In this document: in pieces, positions 38,041-49,700 of the stretch | How the letters are laid out: every line of letters starts with the position of its first letter | Position numbering within the stretch: position 1 is the first letter of the stretch | NCBI GenBank assembly: GCA_023101725.1 | Contig: JALJCO010003962.1 | Location: 118,501-182,500 of the forward strand | Source of the DNA: Atherinomorus stipes | Lineage: Eukaryota; Chordata; Actinopteri; Atheriniformes; Atherinidae | Reading direction: 5' to 3' | Length of the DNA stretch: 64,000 nt | Made by a program: the position numbers and the translations under genes | Notes under the pieces: model-generated | The model's input: only the letters and a program-made list of their open reading frames with translations | Database searches by the model: none | What the model was told of the DNA's origin: nothing

Positions 38041-38042
38041 GT

Positions 38043-38053
38043 CAAAAATACAA

Positions 38054-38108
<55 letters not shown>

Positions 38109-38378
38109 TACTGTATATACACACACACACACATATCCTTGTACTTCTATCTTAGTTAGGACATTCACTGACATAATGCATTCCCTAAACCCAACCCTTG
38201 TCCTAACCCTAAACCCTAAAATCATATCTTGACCCTCAAAAATGGGTTTTCTTAGTTTTTTTATTTTTTATTTTTATGAAGTCCGGCCAAAATGTCCTCA
38301 TTTTGTTAGTTAAAAGCACAAAATGGTCCTCACAATGTCGCAAATACAAGACACACACACACACACACACACACACAT
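38043..38378. repeat. interspersed repeat bracketed by TA and CA microsatellites
   Basis: AAATACAAGACA occurs at both borders, before the (TA)n run (38056-38101) and before the (AC)n run (38351-38378). In between is a repeat with CCCTAACCCTAAA-like text near 38207 and GTCCGGCCAAAATGTCCTC near 38282. The layout suggests an element that inserted at, or carries, a microsatellite. Confidence 0.55.
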
Positions 38379-40420
38379 TCTAATTTTCAACCAGAACTTT
38401 TAGATGATTTATGGTAGCACTGTCTTTTTTCTGTCATTATATCTGTTGTGTTTTTCAATAAAAATCTGTTCAGAGGAAAACCCCAGTTGCTGTCCTCCTC
38501 TACATGGAAAAGGATCATAAAGGCCGTGTCAAGTATCCGCCTACATCAAGGAGTCCTAACACTACCTCTTACACCACAACAGTGCCGAGGAGGTCCCTGA
38601 AGAAACAAGGATGGTAGACACTTGTATTATCTCAGAAAATATGAGTCAATAACACAATATTTACTGTATGTGAGCACTGCAAAGCAACAATCAGACTTTT
38701 CACTGTTTAATAGGCATTTTTTTTGTTATTACGAAGCATTCTGAAAAAAATGACAGAAAAATATAAAAATGAGTTAATCTACAAACTGTTTCAATAAAGC
38801 ATTAGATGTTTCTCAGTTAAATGTCAAACTGTAGGGTATGAAATAAATAATTTGTATTTCAGTGTTTTTATCAAGTTTGTATCCACAGCATGAAGGTAGA
38901 GGATTAACATCTGCATTCTGGGGAAGTCACGAATTACAATCTGTGACACTCCATAATATGAATGGCATTCCTCTTTATCTTATATGTCCTGTAACATAGA
39001 GTGAAGCATTGTGAAGATCTGATTTGGAGATTTAGCAGCTGTGTAAAACCTAATTGGACGGTGAAAGAAGTGAAAAAGGGAGGGACCTCTGCTGCGTGTA
39101 TGAGTCATCACTCTCCACCCCATCCCCAGCCAAAAAGCCTGGTTTATTTCTTTCTCTCTTTTGTTGTTGTTGTTGTTTTCTCTTTCTCTTACAAGTTGGG
39201 GCTTTACGGAGCTGTATGTTCTCCAATGGAAATAATTATTTTTGCATTAAACTAAAGGGAAATCACAACAAGCAGTTAATGTGTAGGTATATCACAATAA
39301 AGATGCAGTGACTTGCATCATTACTTTACAGACAACAAACTAATTGTTTATTCTAATTGTTTTAACATGTGTGTTATGTTTGTACACATTAGACTAGGAT
39401 TAATTTCCAGCATGTTTGCATGCATTAACAAATACAGTTATTTACTCCACAAAACACATTCTCTCACTCAGCTGTGAAGCTGCAGTATATATAACATTAA
39501 AGACTGTATAAAAACTGTAGCCTTTCCTCTGTACCAGTGGGAAATAGTTGTTTGTGATAATTAAATTAATGTTTCTCAAAGTCAAGCGAGTTAGTTTGGA
39601 GAATAAAATAGGGGCAACATAGTTGTGCTGCACCTCATTACTTTGAATGCTCTAGTGAAATCACAGTTGTCACAAGTAATATGGCACATAAATATCAAAG
39701 AGAACTATGTTTATTCATATAATTTTACTTAATTTTTTGCACACTTGGATACATTATTCAGTATTTTAGGGGTTCTAAGCCATAGAGGGGCCATAACTTA
39801 CTCCACTTAAATCCACCACCGAAAACTCTATCTTTCTTGTTCATTTAATAATTGCAAAAGAATGCATACAGAGTTTGATACTAATGAGCAATCTTAAGTT
39901 TTGTTTTTGTTTGGGGTTTTTTTTTTTGTTTGTTTATTTGTTTTGGCTTTTACTAATCAAAGAAAGTCACTTTGTGGCACCAAATCAAAGGTTACAGTGC
40001 AGAAAGATTTTTTTACTCTGAAATGTTTCTTTATTGGCACATTTCTACACTAACTGATTCTTTTTTTTTATGACATTACACACACTACTGTGCAATGACA
40101 AGAATGACAAAGCAGTTTGTGACAGCTTGGTCAATCTGGATTAAAGAGAAAAAATAATACATCCTCTGTGTATCTTTATGTAGCATTCTGTGTAGTTGGT
40201 ACTGTCATGTCCTGTTATGTGATGGAAGTCTAAGGGCTGGTCTGTGGGGAAAAGAATGTCCCCCTGGGGACAATAAAGTCTACAGTCTTTATGAAAAGTA
40301 CTCAGAACCACTGTTATGGCAACCACAACTCATCTTCCAAGTTCCTTTGGTATCATTACACTGGTCCACTTGTACCAAACTGTTTACTTGACATGATTAG
40401 GGAAAGCATACACTTGTTTA
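38379..40420. other. intronic sequence, no gene recognised
   Basis: AT-rich sequence with short homopolymer runs (T run near 39921). No exon or complete repeat identified. Confidence 0.5.
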
Positions 40421-40421
40421 T

Positions 40422-40815
40422 AGGGATGGGTACAAATATGATTAATCGATGCATGACAATATTTCCCTGCACAATTTGATATCGATTCAGGGGGGCTGAT
40501 CATGTTATTTGCGTTGTACGGACGAAGGGCCGCAGTACATCGTGCAACAACAAAATGGCAACCATTGTTCATTTTAAGGTATTCTATTGATCAAAAATGT
40601 GAGGTGATATACCACACAGTACTGTATGTTCATATGGGCATGAATATAAATACCTAAAAAATGACAGAAGAAACTAATTATTTATTTATTTCTGCTTCTT
40701 ACTGAAGCAATGTCAAAGCATTTGAATCAACATTGAATTGAAATCAGATCAAATTGCAACCAAAAGAATCAAAATTGAATTGAATTATTAGGCTCTTAAC
40801 AATACCCAGCTCTAA
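40422..40815. mobile_element. degenerate hAT-like repeat
   Basis: It begins TAGGGATGGGTACAAATATG and ends ATACCCAGCTCTA, which would make decayed terminal inverted repeats. The interior has TTGAATCAACATTGAATTG-type repeats. No target duplication is recognisable, so this is tentative. Confidence 0.4.
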
Positions 40816-41470
40816 TCAAACTGTATTTATGTAGCACTTTTTTTACAATGGATGCAACACAAAAATGCTTAACAACGATAAAGAATAACAAAAACATCAA
40901 GACAATTGATAAGGTCATAAAAGCAGAATAAATAAAAATCCTTAAATGCATCAAATATTAAAAATAATATAACAAAAGAAAATAAAAGTGTAAATGAAAT
41001 CAGTTGAGAGCTATGTTAAATCTCCTTTTGCAAATATCAACAGTATCTGTGGTTCTGATGTCCTCTCGCAGGCGGTTCCATAGACGGGAGCCATACTGTA
41101 ATGCAGGGGTGGCCAAGTTCGGTCCTCAAGAGCCACAATCCTTCAACTTTTAGATCCACTCCTTCTCCAACACACACCGTGGATCTAAAATCTAGAGGAT
41201 TGTGGCTCTTGAGGACTGAACTTGGCCACTCCTGCTGTAATGGCTGAATACAGCCTCCCAGGACACTTAGATCTAACTTTTGGGATTATTAACTGGCCGC
41301 TGCCAGAGGCCTCAGGGTTGATATGATAAAAGCAGATCAGATAAATAAGATGGTCCAAGACCATTCAGGACATTTGAAAACTAATCAAAGAACCTTAAAA
41401 TCAATCCTGAAGCACATGGGGAGCCAATGCAGTGATTTTAAAAACCGGTGTAATGTATAAGGTTTATATA
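40816..41470. repeat. interspersed repeat (retroelement 3'-end type) carrying a hairpin MITE
   Basis: The text CAGGCGGTTCCATAGACGGG, CTTAAAATCAATCCTGAAGC and GGGAGCCAATGCAGTGATTT is familiar from a widespread fish interspersed repeat of retroelement origin. A 131-bp hairpin MITE sits inside it. No coding frame of note. Confidence 0.5.
41104..41234. mobile_element. hAT hairpin MITE, 131 bp
   Basis: Left arm CAGGGGTGGCCAAGTTCGGT, CCTCAAGAGCCACAATCCT. Right arm AGGATTGTGGCTCTTGAGGA then CTGAACTTGGCCACTCCTG, nearly the exact inverted complement. The two arms make up most of the element. A perfect 8-bp duplication CTGTAATG flanks it (41096-41103 and 41235-41242). Confidence 0.93.
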
Positions 41471-42210
41471 AGGTTTCATAGTCGTTCGTTTACGCCAGTA
41501 TGAAAAAAACGCTGTTGAAATTATGAGAATTGTCTAATGACCTGAGAGGCAGGATTGTGTCAAGGTACAAATCAGAGGAAGGACTCAAGGAAACTTCTGT
41601 ATCATTACAAATGCCAAAAAGCACAAGACTATCCATCATTCTTGAACAGAAGAAGTTATAAACCACCAAAAGTTTGAGTTCCTTTGTGGAGAACATCACA
41701 GATGCACAACCATTAATATAGCACCCCAGTCAGGGATGGCCAAACAGAAGCCATTAATCCCAAAAAGACAATCTGCTGAGAATTTTCTTTTATACTCTAC
41801 TCTTTATTTTCATTTTTTAATTTCATTTATTTATCCATATCAATTTTAACTGTACACAGTCCCACAACAAATAAAGAGCTACATAATATGTCAACATGGA
41901 TGAAGGGAACACGGAGAAGGCGATGTCCTATGATACATGCCCCTTACAGAAATAAAAGACAACTTAGGTGGATAATTTCTTATCACTTTATCAGTGAACT
42001 ATTTGTTAATACGTGTTGTGTTTTGTTCAAATAAAGAAAGAATTAATCAATCAATCAATCAATCATCACGTTCCATAAAATATCTCCTCATGTACGTGTT
42101 TGCTCTCGGCATTTTCACAAAGGTAAGTCCTATACATATGCACTAATAGAAAACAACACGCTGAAATGGTTTGCTTATAAAGTGTTCTGTTCTGATTCAC
42201 TGGTCATGCA
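41471..42210. other. intronic sequence ending in a LINE-like AATC tail
   Basis: No exon seen. 42020-42064 (AAATAAAGAAAGAATTAATC then AATC repeats) looks like the 3' tail of a truncated LINE. Confidence 0.45.
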
Positions 42211-42576
42211 ACTTCACTATAGAGCTGCAGCTAGCAATTATTTTAATAGTCGAATAATCTACCCCTGTAAGTGATCCATTAATTGATTAATCGGACAAGC
42301 TCTATGTTTTTAAAGATGTGACTGAGATAGCGTTGTAAAAAAAATTGATTCTCAGATACTAATCGATTCTAAAAATTAGGATCTAGTTAGATATTAATTA
42401 GCTCAAGTATCCATATTTAAATGCCACTTCGGTGGCTGCTGTGTCTTGGAAAGCATCAGCCACCTCTGCCATTTTAAACAGGCACCGCTGCGGGCAGCCC
42501 CTCCCATACAGAATCTCTCTGGAGGACCCATTGTTTACAGTGTGGCTACCTTAGCGACTTTAGACCTCTCTATTAA

Positions 42577-43269
42577 AGTGCCCCTGGCATGAAATTTGCG
42601 TTTTTTTGAGGTTTTTGATCATATATTTTAGTTTCCCCAGCCTGCCGATGTCCCCGATGGGGTTAAATTATAGATTCGCGATGCCTTTTTCCCTGGGTGT
42701 GTCTGCCTACATGGCGAAGTTAGCATTCACAAATGGGCTGATTGGCAGTTCGGTCTATTTTACTCCTCGTGCAGCTTGTGACGTCATGACTTCCAGCCAA
42801 TTACCTCCCTCTCCCGAACTATACTGTTCAAGTACCTCCCTCCCAGATCTACGACAACAAACTGACATCATGGCGTCCAGTTCGCATCAGAACTGCTCTG
42901 TACCTGGCGTACGAAGGACAACACCAATCTTTTTGTCCTCCCCACTGAAAAGCTCGTGGATGATTTCATTTCTGCAGGAATGTGCCGACCCAACTAACAG
43001 ATAATCTCCCTGCAGTTGCGTCTCCTCCTCAGGAGGTTATAACGGCTTCCAGCCACCACAAAGAAACACGAAGTTTCTAATAAACGTCTCTCATCATGTT
43101 CGTGTCTTTTATCTCTGAGGGAAACTGATGTTTGTGATGGTAACAGCTTATAATTCTTCCCGTTGTGCACGCGTGTTCGGCGAACGATCCTTTCATACAG
43201 TATTGAGGAACTTAGAGTGTGAGTAGAAAAGTGACCAAAAGTTGCCGGGAATTTCATGCCACTGGCACT
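42577..43269 (+). mobile_element. Kolobok-like element (TTAA, THAP-like frame) nested in the hAT
   Basis: TTAA flanks both ends (42573-42576 and 43270-43273). The terminal inverted repeats are AGTGCCCCTGGCATGAAATT and its inverted partner AATTTCATGCCACTGGCACT. Kolobok elements combine TTAA duplications with THAP-domain transposases, and a THAP-like N-terminus is encoded inside. Another copy of the right end lies at 5271-5390. The element is truncated in coding capacity and presumably dead. Confidence 0.75.
42868..43004 (+). pseudogene. THAP-domain N-terminal fragment
   Basis: The frame reads MASSSHQNCSVPGVRRTTPI, then FLSSPLKSSWMISFLQECAD and a stop. It follows the THAP zinc-finger plan: a short N-terminus, Cys-x-V-P-G-x, a short loop, a basic residue and a conserved Trp. 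The second zinc-binding Cys (usually P-G-C) is Val here, and the downstream Cys and His are absent after the stop, so it cannot fold as a complete finger. The in-frame Met at 42606 gives a longer frame (132 codons), but its extra part shows no domain. Confidence 0.55.
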
Positions 43270-45042
43270 TTAACTTTTTTGTTTCAATAAGTGACTAGCT
43301 ATAAATCCAGTGTTACTGGAGATTCATGCAGACTGACATGAAAACACGTATCGTTTACTTTTCTCAACGAGCCGCGGCTGCTGCCGCAGACCCCGCCCCC
43401 TCGTCAAAGCGCAAGCTTCGTGCTCGTAGCAGCATCTCTCATGAAGCTTCACCCTAGTTTGTCTTGTTTGTGATTGTGTAGATGTATTGTGAAGAAAAGG
43501 ACATATAAATAAGTAAACGAACTGGTGGTTGAAGTTTTTAGTCTCTTCAGAACCACAGTGAGTAGTTGGAAACTGTATCTCTTCGCAAACTAGATCTAAA
43601 AAAATGATATAAAGCAAATCTGCCTGGCACAGCACAGGAGTCAGATCCCCATTCTGCTGCTACAGTATGATGCTGGACAGGACATGTTAAAAATAATAAC
43701 AATTAATTTTCCAATTTCAAGGTCTTTTCTCATATATAATCATAATGTTGTGTTGTTTGGATTGTTATTCTATTTTTTTCTTTCTTTTTTTTTTTGAAGG
43801 GGGGGGGGTTCCCTTTCAGTATCGAAAATAGTATCGAGTATCGACCACCATATTTAGTACCAGTATCAAGAATTATATTTTTGTATTGTGACAACCCTAG
43901 ACTGAGATGCAATGAAGTAATAATGAGTCCAAATTGGCACCAAAGACTGTGGTTGACACAACGAGTAGTTGCATTACTGCTACCCACTGGTAGGGACTGT
44001 CCGTAAATAGTTGATAAGACTGGAAATAGAGCTGTGTGACATTGAATTTTAGTAATATCCCGATATTTTTATGGCATGTCATAATACACAATATATATCT
44101 TGATATTTTACCTTAGCCTTGAATTAATGCTTTGATGCATATAATCACATTCGTAACAGGATTCTGTGTCTACATTAAATTACTGTTCATACTGCATTAA
44201 TATTTGCTGATTTTAAACATTCATGCCAAAAGGGTGAAATCATAACTAAACAAATTGATCAAAGCTGTATTGAACAGTTAAAGCAGTGCAATAAACATTA
44301 TGTAATTTAAAAAATAAAAATAAAAATAAAAAGTTCCTATGACTACTGTTTTACCTTTTGGTAAAAGAAACAGATAATTAGTTCATGGTGTAAATTATTT
44401 ACATTAAAAAAGGGAATAAATAAGTTGATAGTTACTAAAAGTAAGTTATTTCATGCTAAAAAAAAACAGTTAAAATGTTTGGATTTCAGATCTAATCAAT
44501 GTGACATATTTTTCTTAAAAAGCTCTTTGTTAAAATGTACCTTCAGTTATGCGAGCGAGTGAGTGCTCTCGCCTTAACGAGGATCTTTGCTGTTTTTTCT
44601 CCGACAATGTTGTGAGCAAGTTATCGGAGAAAGCAGTGAGGAAAAAAGTCATGTGCGCGCCAAATATGTTCTACACACATGAGCCTCGGAAAATTTAAGT
44701 CTTTAAGTATTGTGCCGAGTATGTGTGTTTATTACAGTAGCTAGTTGGTTGAAATTCTTCATCCTCCATTTCTTCATAACTCATGCTGCTGCCACAATCT
44801 GAGCTTTCTGCCAGAGAAGCTGCTACTGCACATGACGTAGCACGTAGCACACGTGATGCACGCAACTAAGAGCGCTTGTCTATCCTAACCAGAAGCAGTT
44901 TATACAGATCGGAAACAATGCGTGAAGCGGGACTTTAAAAAGTTAAACGAAGCATCAATTACTAAAATATCAATCGATCATTTCTTCTAATCGAATAATT
45001 TGATTAATTGTTTCAGCCCTACTTCACTCATTTACAGCTTTC

Positions 45043-45468
45043 TTACCTTGGTTGTGACGATCGTGTTTGTACATTCATCTGGTTGAAATGACAATAGATC
45101 CAGAACCTGCCATTGGAAAAGTACATGGGCTTCAAGGGATTTGTGGTTACTAAATTCTGCAAGGGTAAGTGCTTATCCCATATACCAGAGTTTGTTATAT
45201 CCAGAGAAGTTGGAGGTAAGAGTTCTGCGTCGGATCTCCAACTGTTAGCTCTCACTTTGTATGGACCATAAATGGAGGCAAACTTGGCGAAATATTGCTC
45301 CCTGGCAGCTTTTTCAAGTTTTTCTGGATAGGGTATCCGTTCAGTCTTCTTATTCTTTTCCATTTGTAGGACTGGAAATGTTTGTATGCAGCGCTCTCCT
45401 CTCTTTTTCTGCAATCTTGTTTTTCTTGCGCTCCCTGCGAAAATGGCGCTAGGGGGCGTGTCATTCAC
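45043..45468 (-). CDS. hypothetical 141-codon frame, probably transposon-derived
   Basis: An uninterrupted minus-strand frame directly beside the right end of the hAT element. It is Lys/Arg-rich at first (ARKTRLQKKRGER, MEKNKKTERIPYPEKLEKAA), followed by FASIYGPYKVRANSW, RSDAELLPPTSLDITNS. The W-x(2)-D-x(2)-LPP-x(3)-DI pattern vaguely recalls the leader of large fish transposon proteins with DPY...LPPV...DIVNYL. I do not recognise a defined domain. No promoter or splice context supports a host gene. The Met at 45394 (MEKNKK) is an equally good start. Confidence 0.3.
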   Translation of the reverse strand: MNDTPPSAIFAGSARKTRLQKKRGERCIQTFPVLQMEKNKKTERIPYPEKLEKAAREQYFAKFASIYGPYKVRANSWRSDAELLPPTSLDITNSGIWDKHLPLQNLVTTNPLKPMYFSNGRFWIYCHFNQMNVQTRSSQPR

Positions 45469-45469
45469 G

Positions 45470-46180
45470 TGACTGACAAAGACCGATCTCTTGCATTTGA
45501 TAAAAGTTCTGTTAAAATCAAACTAGTCTTGGGGAGGACTGAACTCTGAAATGAGCGTCAGACTGAGGTTTGTGTTGTTCAGTGAATTTCTGGATTGTTT
45601 TAAACCTCCTGTGTGGCAGAATCCACATTCACATGATTTACAGTTCCTGAACAGCTTTGTTTTGATCTTATCATTTGTGTCAGTGGTTCTCTAATTTTTT
45701 TTGAGCTACGACCACCAAGAGAACATACGTGTTCACAACCCAAGATATTGAATGGATCAATGTGACATCAAATGGATCATCCTGTGGTCACCTTATACAT
45801 GTAGGACTAGCAAACTGTCAGAAACTTAATGAACATAATAAGAAAACAACACCCAAGAACACTAAATAGGAAAAACAATACAACAGAAAATACAATAAAG
45901 AAGCTAAGCTAAAAAGAGCAAGTTAAGAGCAATGGGAATGTCAAAAAAATTATAAGGAAACAAGCCCAAAATCATCCTCTCTCTCCAAAATAACACTAAA
46001 TTCAGATTTTTAATATGACATATTTAATGCTGTTTAGCTGATGCGTATATGAAACTATTATTTATTAATATTTTTATTAATCTATGAATTGGCCTCACAT
46101 TTTCTCTTCAGCTGCTGTATGAGAAATGGTGTTTAAGTGGTGATGTAGCGCTAATGTTGGTCTCATCAGCTGTTAAAACC
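45470..46180. other. intronic sequence, nothing recognised
   Basis: AT-rich stretch without identified features. Confidence 0.5.
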
Positions 46181-46715
46181 ACCTTCAAGCGGCTCAGCTC
46201 CGATCGGTGTGAAGTGGGAACACCAGCCTCGGGTTGACCCGCAAATTCACGTGATGACTTTGGGCTGTACATGGCTGCATTGTGACATCGCGCCAGTATA
46301 AAGTACCAAAACAACTCTGCTTTGGACACAAATTCACATCGCCTGCACACATTCCATATGCACAAGAAAATGATCATCTGCTGGTTTTCCTCCATTTTGA
46401 GGATGGACAAAGGTGCAACAAGAAAGCATGTTGACTACAGCCTGACTCGCTCTGAACTGTTTACTTTGCTGATCTCTGTCGCACGGCTGACATCATCAAC
46501 GCTAACCCAGCGTGGTGGCGTCACCAGACATGCAGCGGTGGGGACAGAGGTCACGCAGCTTGCAAGAAAGGTGATCAGCCCTGGCTTTTTTGTTGTCAAT
46601 GGGAAAGGAGCGAAATGCCAATCATGAGCGGGTTGATGCGCGTTTGAAAAACCTGTGTGAAACCTGCTGATTTCAGTGGGAATGCGGCTTAAGCCTGGAA
46701 GAATTTTGGCCACTG
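46181..46715. repeat. unassigned GC-richer interspersed repeat
   Basis: The CpG-richer block (GGGTTGACCCGCAAATTCAC, GCGGGTTGATGCGCGTTTGA) has a DNA-transposon-like right end (CAGTGGGAATGCGGCTTAAG). A 186-codon minus-strand frame passes through it (46435-46995) but shows no domain. The left terminus is not defined. Confidence 0.35.
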
Positions 46716-49700
46716 ATAGCCACCGTCCTTTGGCAACATGACAACTTTTGAAGTAATTTCTGTTGCCGTCTGTTCTTACATACTTTAAAGAAAAATACTG
46801 ATTAGAAATAGGCTTACTACTAACAACATTAAAACTGCTTTGAAAAAAGGTAAAGAAAATATCGCCCCCACAGAAAAAAAGGTTGAGTGTGGGGTAGAAA
46901 ATTAAATTTCTCATTGGAACTATTGCAGGAAGTGGCCAATCTTCCTCTCCACAATTTGCTAGCCTGTGCATCACACCACCCAAGCTGTGGCACATGTGTG
47001 AGCACAGGCAGAACTACAATGCTGTGTTTTGGCAGACGGCTATCCTAAATGAAAATGGGAACTAATTATTTTCATTCTGGTCGTTTTACCTTGATAGGAC
47101 ATTATTCTGCCATGCTATAAATTTGCACTAGTTCAAATACAGGATAGAGACTACTAACTTCCACTGGTTAGCCATAAACAGGATTGGCTACTTGTTTTGT
47201 TTTAACAGGAAACAAGAAACAAGGTCAAAATGATGCCCTGGATCTATTCAAAATGATTACTTGCTTCATTGGTGCATGCTCTGAAAGATTTCTCTTAAGT
47301 GTGACACTACTGTCAATACAGTGTGCCAAGGAAACAATGGAAACCATATAAAGCCTAAGAGAAAACACGAGGCGAAGTGAAAAGAAGGGGTGGAATCCTC
47401 TAACTATATTCACAAAATGTAAAGAAGCATCAGAAAAGATGGCTTTCTCTCCTGAAGGTGAATTTCATGGTATTAAAAGAAGACAAAAGAAGAACAGGGC
47501 CAAGTCCATTAGGGAGTGCAAAGAAGAATCAAGCTAAATGAGGACTACATGGTGGAAGGCTTGGTAATAAGAAAAAGACATCTAGAGGCGTTTAAGATGA
47601 TGCTTCCAGTAGTTTGAGACTGGGCTGACAATATATGTAATGAAAGGAACTAGGCAATGGAGTGGGGGCAGTTGAGTTGGCTTGGGGGAGGGGGTGGGCT
47701 TGAAGGAAATCTTTGGAGGGAAGCTTCACACTGCAGAGCTACAAACAGCTTTTCATAAAAGCTGACCTGAGCCTTTCTTTTACTTTAGTATCATCAGTAA
47801 ACCAGTGTTTTGTGCCTATGATACCCGTTAAACAGAATTAATAGGCTCAAGAAACGTCTAAAAAAATCATTACATTTTATTGTAGCTGAGCTAAAAAGTT
47901 ACCAGACAAACTGTAGGTAAACCAGTAACTCTTCTATTTTCTCTGTGTGTCTCCCATATTGATTCCCTGTGTGTAAATGGGAGTCATACAGATAGCATTA
48001 GCCCATTAATCAAGAAGAACTGCAAGAAGGTGTTACCTAAATATCAGTTCTGGCAGCAATGTCAGCATTTTGTTTCATTGGGAAAGAGGACTAATATGCC
48101 CTAACCTCTAAGTAAGAAGAGACATAACCACACTTACAGTCACAGAAGTTAACAAATATGTTGACTAAAAACACTTCTTGCTATTTGTGACTATTATTAG
48201 TGAAGAAGTGAACATTCCCATTTGCTGATGTGATTTTATGATGTCATGGTTTTAATGTTTAGTGATGTTGATTTACGCCGCTTCACAATCCATATGGTAA
48301 CACTGTCCAAGCTTTAGGGAAGAAATAATCTCACATTTGACTTTCAGCTCAGTCCAGCCCTTCAAACTAAGACAATATTTTTAGCTGTTTGAAAGCAACG
48401 GTGACTCTATGGAGTTCTTGGATCACTGGAGGGTATGCAGTTTTGCTTGTAAAGCCCACATCCCACTCTGCATAATACTGCTGGAGCGAATATACAGTAT
48501 TTCCTTCAGGGACCTATCAGCAAAAGTAAATATGTATTGATCATGAGCACAAATGGCTGTTCATGCGTTATGTTTTACAAGAGGACAAGGCAAATGTGAG
48601 GACAGGTGGTCCTCAGCTTTCCCTCAAATACATGAGATGAGAGAGAATTTTGCCGCCCGTTGTGTTCATGAAGCACTGAACAGATATGCAAGATTAATAT
48701 AAACCAAGAACACTCTGGTTAAACTGTGGGGGATGACATGGTGTAAGAACAATGAGAAATAAGTGAGGAAACGTCTGGTGCTGGCTAAGGTCAGGAGAGT
48801 CGTGTAATGTTGAGCGGACAGGATCTTCCCTGCCAAATTAGTCAGGAAAAGGAGTAGGCAAGGAGTGGGAGTACTCTAGCTGAGAACAGCACCTCATACA
48901 AATGTCATGGAAATATATATAATGTTGGTTAGGTTGCACATAATTTACTGCAACTGACTTATCAGAAAAGGCGCAACAACATTTGAAAAGAGTTCATTTA
49001 CATGCAGGAAAACATGCTGAGCAAGATAACTAAGAGTATGCTCTGCACCTGTTGTAAATTCTGCCAAGAGACTTTAGGTAAAAAAAAAAAAAAATCCATT
49101 TAAAGGGATTTTAAAACTGGTAAGTTGACACCAATAGTTTTCCCCTCTACCTCAACTATCAGATGTCAGGTAAAGTGTAGAATTACCCCAATTACTTTAC
49201 AGCATCACACAGTCAATATGTCTTCATATGTATTTGGTTTTGCACAATTTCAGTCTTATGAAATGAAAATATGTGTGACTTTAAAATCAGCAAAAGTCAG
49301 TCAGTAAATGAGAATCAAAATCACAGTGAATAACTTAAAATTATACCTCAGTACTACAGCAGGAAGTAAATAGCTAGACTTTGTTATAGTTGTAATTATT
49401 CTGACCATATTTCAACTAAAAATGACTGATTATGTTGTTGGACCTCACACACACTCACCGAATGAAGATGTGTTGCAAGAATGAGTCATCTCAATCCAGC
49501 TGTCCACAGGGCATGTATGTGATTAGCATACCCACACTCACACACAGAGAACAAATGTAAATATTGCAATAAAGCCTGCTGTAATTGTATCAATTCAACA
49601 TCAAGGACGGGTTTGAGTTTATTTTTACCAAGTTAAGCACTATTGGATGCATGTAAGTATACCGTTTTACAATCTTAATCATTGTTATCATAGCTGTATG

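Larger units (their letters stand above)
42219..45020. mobile_element. composite hAT element, 2.8 kb, with nested insertions
   Basis: The left end TAGAGCTGCAGCTAGCAATT (then ATTTTAATAGTCGAATAATC) and the right end AATCGAATAATTTGATTAAT (then TGTTTCAGCCCT) are inverted relatives typical of a fish hAT family. ACTTCACT flanks both sides (42211-42218 and 45021-45028), a perfect 8-bp duplication. Inside lie a TTAA-flanked Kolobok-like element (42577-43269), a poly-G/T tract near 43781-43808, and ends of at least one other hAT-like repeat (near 43815-43900 and 44030). No hAT transposase frame is visible. Confidence 0.75.

Noticed and set aside
38200..38222. Interstitial telomere repeat
   Set aside because: Only about two CCCTAA-like units, and imperfect. 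It lies inside an interspersed repeat.
46435..46995. 186-codon minus-strand frame
   Set aside because: The longest frame outside the reverse transcriptase by length, but it runs across a repeat border, has no recognisable domain and no conserved-looking motif.
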